From assembly GCA_029931535.1 (NCBI GenBank), contig JAQPZY010001692.1:1589001-1653000 (forward strand): a stretch of DNA of 64,000 bases, in the 5' to 3' direction. Source of the DNA: Margaritifera margaritifera (taxonomy: Eukaryota; Mollusca; Bivalvia; Unionida; Margaritiferidae). Position numbers and translations under genes: made by a program. Numbering within the stretch: the stretch's first letter is position 1; every line of letters begins with the position of its first letter. The notes under the pieces are model-generated. The model worked only from the letters and a program-made list of their open reading frames with translations, searched no databases and was not told the origin of the DNA. Below, piece after piece: positions 10,130 to 18,562 of this stretch.

Positions 10130-12430
10130 ATGTCCTTTTATAGCAAATTTAGCACGTTAATTAAAACATCAGATAGTGGAACTGGAAAAGCAGCAGTCGC
10201 GGCCGCAGACATAACAGGATTAGTAAAGAAATCGGGGGACACAATGACGGGAAACTTAAAAATGAGCAATAGTCGGATTATAGGCTTAGAAACAGATTAT
10301 CCTGTAATTAATCCTGATAACACGCAAGCTGTTAGTCTGGAGCAAATGACAGCGTTAAATGCAAAAAAGGTCAGTAAAACCGGAGATACAATGGTCGGAA
10401 TATTGAACATGTTAGGTAATAAAATTACTGGCCTGGTGACAGATTATCCGCCAGTAGACATTGATCCAACGCAAGCAGTTAGCTTAAATCAACTAGTTTT
10501 ATCCAGCAATTCGAATGTCCAGAAAGCTGGCGACGTAATGACAGGCCCGCTCAAATTGGGAGCAAGTAAAATAACGTCGTCAGCATTTCCTACGCAGTCC
10601 TATGATCTCGTCAACAAAACGTATGTAGACGATGTTACGTAGCTATATATCAGACGAACTGGCGATATGATGGTCGGCACATTAACGATGTCAAACAATT
10701 CGAAGATAACAGGCCTACCAACAGCTTATCCACCAACAAATTCATCCGATGCAATTTCTTATGCGCAAATGTCTAAAAAATTCAGTGAATACGTTCCGCG
10801 TCTCGGAAGTACAATGCTAGGTTCGCTTAACATGGGAGGATATGTTTTAAACGGGATTAACACGTACTTGTCAAATGCAGCTGATAATGCTGTTAACGTC
10901 TAGTATTTGAACGATAACGCTGTTCTCAAAACCGGAAGCACCATGACAGGGACACTTGACATGAACAACAGATTAATAATAAATTTACCAGTACCGACTA
11001 ATCCAGGAGATGCCGTTCCTTACTCATCGTTGTTAAACCTTAGCAGCACCGTAGTTAACAAAATCGGCGACACAATGTCCGGAAATCTAATTATGTCAAA
11101 TTGCGTTGTAAAATGTGCAAAGGCGCCAACTGCAACAGATGAATTAGCAAATAAAGCATATGTCGACTCAAAAGTTGGTGGTGGTGGTGTTATGTATGAT
11201 GTTTATATAATATTATAAATATTTTAGGAAATTATAAATGTTTCTTCACTTTAATATTTGCTTAAATCTTAATGTTTATCAGGAAAAACATGTTTAACTA
11301 GTGTCCTTGAATTAGGTTGTTTTGATCAATATGTTTTCTCAATTTAAAGGTCAAGGTTGATTGTTGTTTACAAGTAAAATTCCATTAGGATGACACATGT
11401 TCTAGAACATTCTGTCATGTGACCAATCTTTATATATACCATGTTTGGTGGACATTTTTTCAGTTTTGACATTACCATCAGTCTTGTAAAGAGCTATTAC
11501 AGTTGTGAAAATTCATTCCAAATTCTAAGAGAGGAATTATTTTAAATATTCATTGGATTATAACAGTGCTCATAAACTTTTGGATTTTGGATTTTTAATT
11601 GATGATTTTGGAATTTATGTGAACTTATTCAGAGATTTTGGAATACTTCATTTTGACATCAGCACATCAAGATTTCTAGTACATCAGGACTTTGGAGACC
11701 ATTAGCACATCATAACATTCAAGGACACATCCGTGACTTCGGAACATTCTATATTTAGGACTTGTGATTAGAACAATCATTCTTATTGGATTATTAGGAT
11801 TTCAAAACACATTACTGTAAGTGACTTTTTGATTTTTCATTTTAATTATCTAGTAATAAATTGTTTGTTGATTTTTTACTTGATTTGTTGGTTTCACTTT
11901 CTTTCTGTTACATTTTTCTTAGACCATAGAGTCGTAACAGTGGTGGTACTCGATCTAAAAATAATGTTGGGTATATTCCACCGCTTTCAGGAAATAACAA
12001 TAATCGTACTGGATTTATTGTATCATCATCATCATCTTACCCAGGTTATGATCCTTTTAACGCGTTTGCGTATCATCTGCAGTCGACAACAAACACAAAC
12101 GAATGGGCGACAAATGGAATGTCAGCAAATTTCTGGATTAAAGTTCAGTGTCCATCACCAGTTGCGATATGGAAATTTTAGCTGCGTGGACGAGCTAATG
12201 GTGGAGAAAGAATTTATAATTGGCGTCTTGATGAATCTAATAATGATGTTGGCTATTCGACATTATATACAACTGCTCCAAATGTTTTATATATTGGAAC
12301 TATTATGCAAGAATTTGCTGTATCCGTAGTGACTAAATATTTGTATTTTAAATTGGTTGTAATTAACGCCGAACCTACGAATCCTGGTCTAACTCTCTTT
12401 CAGATGTTTACCCTGGATGACATCATCTAG
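10130..12430 (+). pseudogene. Fiber / receptor-binding spike with GDTMTG repeats and a C-terminal head
   Basis: One frame carries about seven shaft repeats of the type GDTMTGxLxM...I.GL (phage tail-fiber-like), then, after a solo LTR, a head domain (GYIPPLSG, ANFWIKVQCPSPVAIW, RIYNWRL, VINAEPTNPGL). If the LTR and one TSD copy are disregarded, frame is kept across the insertion. Three in-frame stops are all TAG, at 10,640-10,642, 10,901-10,903 and 12,179-12,181, each at a place where a CAG codon would fit. The head resembles F5/8-type or other beta-sandwich carbohydrate-binding heads. Element 2 has a shorter fiber (28,289-29,251). Likely host attachment; decayed. Confidence 0.78.
11188..11939. 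mobile_element. Solo LTR inserted in the fiber gene
   Basis: 752 bp beginning TGTTA and ending TAACA, flanked by the 4-bp direct repeat GTGG (11,184-11,187 and 11,940-11,943). It contains a TATATATA box near 11,431, a GT/T-rich stretch and an AATAAA-like signal near 11,852. No coding sequence lies inside. The fiber frame resumes exactly after it, which fixes the borders. Confidence 0.8.
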
Positions 12431-12508
12431 ACGATTTCATCTAGACGATTTCGCTGGACTAAGCAACTACAGAAAAAAACAGTTTTGTCTACGAAATTAC
12501 TATAAACA

Positions 12509-14077
12509 ATGAGCGAAATTGTTGAAGTATGTCGCGAATTCTACAATAAAATATTTGAATTTGATCACACATTAGATAGGCCAGAATTTAATACGCCAGA
12601 GTTTAAAAAACAAAGTAAAGAAAGACAAGATTATATTCGATCATCTGTTCGAGAACTATCAGATGTGCTTAATGATACATCGGTAACCAATGATAATGTT
12701 TTAATCTTACGATCAGTCATCGCGATGAGAAAAAATCAGCTAAAGGAACTATTAGATAATTATGATGTGTTCGTAAAATTTTGTCTTGCGGTAGAAATAA
12801 AAAAATTGGAAAATCAGCTCAAAGATTTGCTTCATACTATAATTTTAGAGATGACGCGAGATAATGTTCTGTTAATACTACGAACAAAATTAATAGCAAA
12901 ACGAAAATTTGCCGGCGATAAAGAAAAAGCTAGCGAACATAAGAGCAGCTTAGACTGTTTAGATAATATTTTTGAAAAGAAAAAGATGGTCCTTGCTAGA
13001 AATACCCGAACGCATAGTAATTTTGCTAAACGGCGATTTTTCAGAGAGGTTGGATTAGATTATAATGATATTGAAACCGTTCTTGCTGTAAACAACAAAC
13101 CTGATGATGTTCATGCATTGGCTACAAGCTATCTAATACTAGTAGCATCAAAAACAAAAGGATATAAAAACAAGTACGATGATAATGATATAGCAGCTGC
13201 ATTTGATACTATAGAATTAATTGAAAGAAGATTAAAACCAGTGCAAGATTCTGAAAAAAAGTTTTTTTACGATGAGCTAGATTCACTTGCTGAAATACCA
13301 GATAAAATAAAATGGACGTCGAATCCATACCAAGAATCATATAATTACATAATAACTAAAGGTGATGATAATTGCGTATTAAAAAACTTTAGGGAGGAAG
13401 CATTATATGCTAATTTTCGTGAAAAGTTAAAGGAAAAATTAAAGGTTAATGAGCTTTTGAGTGAAGACAATTTTCTAGACGATTTCGCTGCAGCATATAC
13501 GATAATATACCAGTACTTGTTGTTAGATACTATACCAATAGATGCTGTAAAATCAGCTGTCGAATTTATCGAATCAAATAAGGATATTGATGTAAACAAA
13601 ATAAATAATGTTCCAGGAAAGTTTGAGTTTACTAGTAAACTATCGCTTGCACCAGAACAGGAAAATATGCTGAAAGATAAAAAATTTGTTTTATTTGAAA
13701 AATACAGAAGCGTCCTTAATGACGAAAAAAAAAAATTTAGAAACTTAATTATTAAGGCAGCAACAGATTTTAAATTTGAGGAGGTTATTAATTTTTATAA
13801 TGATCTCACCAAATTAGGTGACGCATACTTTACTCTTTGGTTGTACGCTTATTATCCTTTCAGTATACAAAAATTGCATGATAGTTTTGGAAATAAAATT
13901 AATGCGGCTTTAGATTTCTATACCAATAATAAGCATTTGGAAGATAAAATAAAAATAGCTGATCTAAATAAAATAAAAACCTGGACAAGTATTAATGATA
14001 TTGAAAAATACATTTTTCTCATTACGAGATTCAACCAGAGCAATGGAAAATGTCATTATATACGGGTAGAAAGATAA
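12509..14077 (+). CDS. Large helical repeat protein of unknown function (first part)
   Basis: 522 codons, Lys/Glu/Asn-rich, predicted all-helical, with no signal peptide. It contains a repeating unit of about 200 residues: WTS...Y.I.T, then AAAYTIIYQYLL...AVEFIE, then LFEKYRSVLND..FRNLIIKAA. A more diverged copy lies around HALATSYLILVAS...DTIELIERR. The following frame carries another copy. I recognise no family. It sits between the fiber and a two-TM protein and has no counterpart in element 2. Confidence 0.6.
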   Translation: MSEIVEVCREFYNKIFEFDHTLDRPEFNTPEFKKQSKERQDYIRSSVRELSDVLNDTSVTNDNVLILRSVIAMRKNQLKELLDNYDVFVKFCLAVEIKKLENQLKDLLHTIILEMTRDNVLLILRTKLIAKRKFAGDKEKASEHKSSLDCLDNIFEKKKMVLARNTRTHSNFAKRRFFREVGLDYNDIETVLAVNNKPDDVHALATSYLILVASKTKGYKNKYDDNDIAAAFDTIELIERRLKPVQDSEKKFFYDELDSLAEIPDKIKWTSNPYQESYNYIITKGDDNCVLKNFREEALYANFREKLKEKLKVNELLSEDNFLDDFAAAYTIIYQYLLLDTIPIDAVKSAVEFIESNKDIDVNKINNVPGKFEFTSKLSLAPEQENMLKDKKFVLFEKYRSVLNDEKKKFRNLIIKAATDFKFEEVINFYNDLTKLGDAYFTLWLYAYYPFSIQKLHDSFGNKINAALDFYTNNKHLEDKIKIADLNKIKTWTSINDIEKYIFLITRFNQSNGKCHYIRVER

Positions 14078-14571
14078 CATCGGATATTATCAACAATAGT
14101 AAGATTAAATATAGTAATGGAATTCGTTTATATAATCAAATAAATCCGGATACGGGCATGCAAGAAATTAAAACAGGATTGACTGATCATTATCTCAAAT
14201 ATTTTTCAGGCCGACCATTATCAGATCAACCCATTCATCCTTCAAATATAAAAGAAAGGTTCGCAACAGCATATGTAATACTTTACCAGTACTTGTTACC
14301 AAGCAATATTAACATAGACCTTGTTAAAGCAGCAATCGAATTTATTGATTCACATTTAAATATTATTGGGGAAATAAATGATATCATAGCTGTTTCAAAA
14401 ACATTAGATTATAAATCAACAATACATTATGAAGATCGCCAAGAAGAAAGGCTTAGAGATAGAAAATCAAAACTGTTCGACAAATACAGAACATTACTTG
14501 CTGACAAGCATAATGTAGACTTTCGCGCATTAATTGTTAATACAGCTGCAACACTTAAAATTATGCATTAA
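14050..14571 (+). CDS. Helical repeat protein, second part (probably split by a frameshift)
   Basis: 173 codons overlapping the previous frame by 28 bp. Its middle (ATAYVILYQYLL...AAIEFID) and end (LFDKYRTLLADK...FRALIVNTAA) repeat the unit of the upstream ORF closely. The upstream ORF ends in the part of the repeat that normally precedes these segments, so the two are likely one gene of about 690 residues broken by a single shift at 14,050-14,077. Function unknown. Confidence 0.55.
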   Translation: MSLYTGRKITSDIINNSKIKYSNGIRLYNQINPDTGMQEIKTGLTDHYLKYFSGRPLSDQPIHPSNIKERFATAYVILYQYLLPSNINIDLVKAAIEFIDSHLNIIGEINDIIAVSKTLDYKSTIHYEDRQEERLRDRKSKLFDKYRTLLADKHNVDFRALIVNTAATLKIMH

Positions 14572-14580
14572 TTATTAATA

Positions 14581-15078
14581 ATGAAAACGATTATTGACTT
14601 TAATCATATCTCAAAAACTATACCCGATGATGAACGAGATCAACTAATATCATACTTTAATACCTATCATAAAAAAATGTACTGTGCAAAGCGGGCACAC
14701 AGGTACTACAGCCGACTAATAAAATTAATATTCTATGCCCCACTATTACTGACAACAGCAGGTATTGTTTCAGCAGGAAGTTTATTTAATCCGCTTTTTC
14801 TTATACTATCAGGTGCTGGCATATTTATAAGCGCTGGATTTAAACGTCTCGAACCAAAACTTGAGCATAAAAAATCGTCATGTAAATTAGCAGCAACAAT
14901 GTATTCAAAAATACTAACACAATTACAAGCATATCTGCGAGGTAAAGAATATGATATGATCGGTTTAATCCATGAAATGCAAACGAAAGAGGATATGCTA
15001 ATAGATATTGTCCCAAACAGGAGATCAAAATACGAAATAAAGTATCTACTAAAATACGGAAAATACATTTTCAATTGA
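14581..15078 (+). CDS. Two-TM helical membrane protein (SLATT-like layout)
   Basis: 165 residues: an N-terminal helix with a YHKKMYCAKRAHRYYSR segment, two hydrophobic helices at about 46-65 and 69-87 with a short turn, then a long soluble helical tail. The layout matches a protein in element 2 (27,640-28,221). Two tight TM helices followed by a cytosolic helix resemble SLATT/DUF4231-type membrane proteins, but I see no decisive motif. It starts nine bases after the upstream stop. Confidence 0.6.
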   Translation: MKTIIDFNHISKTIPDDERDQLISYFNTYHKKMYCAKRAHRYYSRLIKLIFYAPLLLTTAGIVSAGSLFNPLFLILSGAGIFISAGFKRLEPKLEHKKSSCKLAATMYSKILTQLQAYLRGKEYDMIGLIHEMQTKEDMLIDIVPNRRSKYEIKYLLKYGKYIFN

Positions 15079-15250
15079 ATTTTATCTAAACTTTATTATA
15101 GGGGGGAGGAAATTTGATCGTATTTCTCTAATTGAATTTTATCTAAACTTTATTATAGGGGGGGGGGGGAGGAAATTTGATCGTATTGCATTATAATGTA
15201 TTTCTCTAATTGAATTTTATCTAAACTTTATTATGGGGGGGGGGGGAGGG
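15075..15250. repeat. Triple repeat with TTTTATCTAAA and poly-G runs, near the right end of element 1
   Basis: 'TTGAATTTTATCTAAACTTT' occurs at 15,075, 15,132 and 15,210, each followed by ATTAT(A) and a G-run of growing length, then GGAAATTTGATCG in the first two. It carries the same TTTATCTAAA motif that precedes several element 1 start codons. It may be part of the terminal repeat; the opposite end is outside the window. Confidence 0.75.
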
Positions 15251-15890
15251 GGATTAATTTTCCCTTTAACAAGCAGTTTACAAATTTGGTCTCAATCCAA
15301 AGTAGTAAGTAAAAGGGCGTGATTTCGGCACAATTACCTCTTTTCCGTGAGGAGCTCTGAGGTCCGGAGGGCCGAAGAGCGACTTTTAAGTTGCACCTAC
15401 GCGTATCTCAGAAAACATTCAGGGTTACTCCAAGACCCTGTTTCACCAAACATCTCAAAATGTTTCCTCAGATTGAGAGTTTTGAAAATTTCTCTTATTG
15501 CTTGGTTGGTAACAATGATTTATTTAGCCCGCATCGGGGATTAAAATACCTTCATAAAATCTTTAAATTTCCTTCAAGGAGTATTGCCTTACCTCTGAGG
15601 ATATTTTGAGCAATTCCTCAAATTTGAGGAATTCCACAACTCTTTTTGTAGGAATAAAAAAGTTTCCATGTGTTAATTTTAAATTAAAAAGTGATTTTGC
15701 ATCATTTCCACTATTTCTACTTCTGACAATTCTTGCTACTTCTTATTGATATTATATGAAGTATTATAAGCAAATCAATGTAAACTTTCAATTTCATGAG
15801 AAATTTGGAGAATTGTAGTGAAACTAGGGCCAGGCTATAAGGAAGGAAGTAAGAACAGACATTTTTCATTCACAATCACAGATCTAAATC
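15251..15890. repeat. Host spacer with a dispersed repeat (copy 1)
   Basis: No gene. About 15,431-15,740 matches 40,460-40,755 with roughly 75-80% identity by eye (shared TTGGTAACAATGATTT, AGGAATTCC, AAAAAGTGATTTTGCATC). This shows that the DNA between the two Polintons is host, and that they are separate insertions. Confidence 0.65.
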
Positions 15891-16183
15891 ATGCTTTTAA
15901 AGTATGCCACAGGCATTCTTAATAAAGGAATGCAAAATACAGCTCTCAGCTGTTATCACGTGGTACTTGGGATCTATGAATGCCGACCGCATTATGTACC
16001 GAACAACGGTGTTGCGAGAATTGTAGAAACAAGACAAGGATGTGCAGTCCTCAGAGATTGGTCTCTACACAAATCGGTAACAGATAATCTCTTTCAACTG
16101 TGGGGGAGGTCATTGGTAGACTTGTTTGCAACAAGGCTCAATAACAAACTACCCCTTTATGTCCTCCAGTGCCAGACCAGAGT
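15891..16183 (+). pseudogene. Retrotransposon RNase H-region fragment, left half
   Basis: Codes for RDWSLHKSVTDNLFQLWG and VDLFATRLNNKLPLY, typical of the segment after the RNase H domain in DIRS/Ty3-like pol proteins. Near 16,158 the frame shifts by one to PPVPDQS, which continues on the other side of the Polinton at 33,441 as AWAVDA. The fragment is the pre-insertion target of element 2. Confidence 0.75.
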
Positions 16184-16358
16184 AGCAGCAGGGGGGGGGG
16201 GGGCGGGGGCAACCGACCAATTTTGTGGGCGACCTCATTTTGGGAAATCGACACTTCTATCAAAAATGGTCGATATTTGTGAAATCGACACTTCTATCAA
16301 AAAACAGGGGTCCGGCAAGTAGCTCACCCAGCGCGGGTAAACCTAGTAGGATTACTCA
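16184..16358 (+). repeat. Left terminal inverted repeat of element 2
   Basis: Matches the reverse complement of 33,262-33,435 almost base for base, apart from the length of the G-run and a few indels (for example CGGG missing near 16,335). It carries a direct repeat GAAATCGACACTTCTATCAA (16,245 and 16,281). Confidence 0.95.
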
Positions 16359-16401
16359 ACCAAAGATTTGATAGAGACCAATGCGATATCTTGTGGTAGG
16401 G

Positions 16402-17022
16402 TCAGGTAGATGGATCGGAATAAATCCATGAGGTTTTTTTCTGAGCATGTGCAAAGAAATTTTTAAACTTGTTTAGGTTCATATCTCCGGAGCACCAAGT
16501 CAAGTGAATATTTTTAATCGTATGGGTATAAACGCCGTTGAACACGACTAACAAATTACAGTTATCTCTGATCACTTTAGGGATTTGGCAGTATCGCTGC
16601 GTCACATAAACAATATCCGTATTTTTATGTCTGCCTCGTGAAAATATCCTGGCGGGATTCTTTTGATTGTCAAGCATGACATCGTCATATACTACAAGAT
16701 TATTAATGCTGCCATCAAGATCTTCGATTGATGGTGCTTCCTCGATGTCTGTGATAAACTCAATGAAGTCTTTGCCGTCCATTGCTTCCTCTGCGTTCTC
16801 GTTGAAGTCCTTAAGGACATTATAACATTGCTGGTCATCTGCAGATGGTGCTACTAAATAAAGCTTGTCCCATTTTAGCCATTTCATTATTAGGTTGAGT
16901 AGCAACTGAGTTTTACCAGATATAGATGGACCAACAATAATTGCCCTGATTGAATTTGGCAACATAGTATGATGCTTGGTTGGTTCTTTTTCCTGCGTTG
17001 TTGAGAAATCAATTACATCCAT
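16402..17022 (-). CDS. DNA-packaging ATPase (FtsK/A32-like)
   Basis: 206 residues, uninterrupted. Walker A GPSISGKT at 31-38 and Walker B LVVYDD at 109-114, then DIVYVTQRYCQIPKVIR, the conserved sensor region shared with element 1's ATPase. It would translocate viral DNA into capsids. It is the first gene inside the left TIR and faces outward. Its ATG lies only 14 bp from the zinc-ribbon start on the other strand. Confidence 0.88.
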   Translation of the reverse strand: MDVIDFSTTQEKEPTKHHTMLPNSIRAIIVGPSISGKTQLLLNLIMKWLKWDKLYLVAPSADDQQCYNVLKDFNENAEEAMDGKDFIEFITDIEEAPSIEDLDGSINNLVVYDDVMLDNQKNPARIFSRGRHKNTDIVYVTQRYCQIPKVIRDNCNLLVVFNGVYTHTIKNIHLTWCSGDMNLNKFKNFFAHAQKKTSWIYSDPST

Positions 17023-17036
17023 GATATAAATATATT
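17023..17036. promoter_or_regulatory. 14-bp gap between two divergent start codons
   Basis: The gap reads ATATAAATATATT plus one base, a TATA-like core readable on both strands. Any further promoter elements for ATPase and zinc ribbon-PLA2 must overlap coding sequence. Confidence 0.5.
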
Positions 17037-17555
17037 ATGGATTCATATTGTGTTCGATGTAGAAAAGTCACTGATACCACTGGACTAAAAAAAATAACGA
17101 AAAAAAATAACAGGCCTGCACTTACAGGCACTTGCGTGAAGTGCGGTACAAAGAAATAAAAGTTTGTGTCGTCTAAGCCAACGCGAGCATTCCAGGGTGG
17201 TGATATCGCTGCTGTACTTGGGAGATTACCAGGAACTCCATAGGGAAAGTATCCTGGCGAAAAACACCTTCCGGGATATAATTATTGTGGTCCTGGAACT
17301 AGACTTGATATCAGACTTGACGAAAAAAATCAGCCAAAACCAGGCGAATTTCCAATAAATGTGATTGATCAAGCGTGTCATACTCATGACGTTGTGTATA
17401 AAAATCAAGATCTACAACAACGTCATATAGCAGACGTCAACTTGATTCACGCGTTAAAATCTGTAAAAAATAAAAATATGAGGGAGTCGCTGGCCAACTG
17501 GCTGGTAAGATCGGCCATGCGTGGTAAACTGGCGTTAGGAGCAAATCTGTCATAG
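17037..17555 (+). pseudogene. Zinc ribbon-phospholipase A2 fusion protein
   Basis: One frame of 173 codons. N-terminal ribbon: YCVRC and CVKCG (residues 4-36). Then TAA at 17,157-17,159, a linker, TAG at 17,241-17,243, and the PLA2 domain with calcium loop YCGPGT and catalytic HTHDVVYK. The helical tail follows (SLANWLVRSAMRGKLALGA). In parvoviruses the same domain opens the endosome during entry. Frame conservation on both sides of the stops indicates a once continuous fusion gene, or a 40-residue ribbon protein plus an untranslated PLA2. It is followed by integrase, as in element 1. Confidence 0.8.
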
Positions 17556-17563
17556 GCAGATTT
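17543..17563. repeat. Hairpin AAATCTG...CAGATTT at the end of the PLA2 gene
   Basis: 7-bp arms with a 7-base loop (TCATAGG) that contains the PLA2 stop codon. Same half-sites as 7,692-7,706 and 27,533-27,551. Confidence 0.55.
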
Positions 17564-17601
17564 AAATGCGAGTATTCCAAGTTAAAAGTCTGGTGATGGT
17601 A

Positions 17602-18562
17602 ATGAAATCAATTTATTATAGTCCAAGAGGATATTGGAAAGGTACAGCAGCGATTAGCAAACTCGCCAATGCAGCGGGTGTCGCTCGTGACGTTGCTGCA
17701 GATTGGTTGTCCAAACAGGCAATATGGCAGATTTATCTACCCCCACCTAAAAAAAATTCAATACAGACGGTTTGATGTTAGCACTCCCAACGAGGTTCAT
17801 CAGGCAGATATTTTGTTTTTACCTCATGACACTATTAAAAGACGTACATACAAATACGCGCTGACCGTCGTTGACGTTGCGAGTAGATACAAGGAAGCGG
17901 AGCCGTTATCAACTAAAACAGCAACTGAAGTTGCAGATGCATTTAAAAAGATTTACTCGCGGGGGCCTTTACGGTGACCACAGTTGTTACAGGTTGATCC
18001 TGGAAAAGAATTTCTTGGTGCAGTATCATCGATGATGAAACAACATAGTGTCAAAATTAGACGCGGACACACCGCAATACATCGTGATCAGGCAATTGTC
18101 GAACGATTTAGTCGAACACTTGCTGAGCGATTGTTCGGATATCAGTATGCAAAGGAATTACTTTCTACTGATACTCGATCTCGTGAATGGGTTGTAAGAT
18201 TACCAAGGGTAATAGCCGCATTAAACAACGAAGTCACGCGTGGAATTTCTATGAAACCTGTCGATGCAATAACGAATAAACATATACGGTTTAGTGGCCG
18301 GAGCACTCTTCCCTCACAAAAACCATTACTCGGTAACGTCACGGTCAGGTATTTATATGAACCTGGTGAACTTGAAGGTGGTAAAAAAAGAGCAACTGAT
18401 CCTATCTGGAGTGTAACTACCCATAGGATTTCCAGCGTAGTAAGATCTACGGGTAGGCCCGCAACCTACAGACTAGAGGGGGCTCCGACGCGTGGATTTG
18501 TCCGTGAACAATTACAAGTAATTCCTGAAGATACACAATTACCACCAGGATGGATTCGCTAG
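17602..18562 (+). pseudogene. Polinton integrase (rve, DDE)
   Basis: N-terminal domain YYSPRGYWKG and WLSKQAIWQIYLP, then a frameshift at an A-run near 17,750, then the catalytic core: Asp in VHQADILFLP, Asp in LQVDPGKEF, Glu in AIVERFSRT. An in-frame TGA at 17,975-17,977 lies where a Trp codon is expected. The C-terminal part with chromodomain-like strands (VTVRYLYEPGELEGG, FVREQLQVIP) is intact. Start chosen at 17,602, matching the conserved N-terminus, though an upstream ATG exists at 17,566. It is convergent with the polymerase gene, overlapping by a few bases. Confidence 0.88.

Larger units (their letters stand above)
1..15250. mobile_element. Polinton/Maverick (adintovirus-like) element 1, right-hand part
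   Basis: The stretch carries the Polinton hallmark set: retroviral-type integrase, adenain-like protease, FtsK/A32-like packaging ATPase, double-jelly-roll capsid protein and penton-like protein. Genes from 1 to 9,980 run leftward and from 10,130 to 15,078 rightward. The left end lies outside the window, so no polymerase gene is seen and the terminal repeat cannot be matched. The right end is placed near 15,250, after a triple repeat with G-runs, because a host dispersed repeat begins by 15,431. Nearly every core gene is damaged, so it is an old inactive copy. The right limit is an estimate. Confidence 0.88.

Noticed and set aside
11829..12329. 166-residue frame with a hydrophobic start
   Set aside because: It begins inside the solo LTR and is a shadow of the fiber head, which is coded in another frame and matches a known fold type.
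15075..15250. Right terminal inverted repeat of element 1
   Set aside because: The left end is outside the window, so an inverted match cannot be shown; kept as a tandem repeat only.
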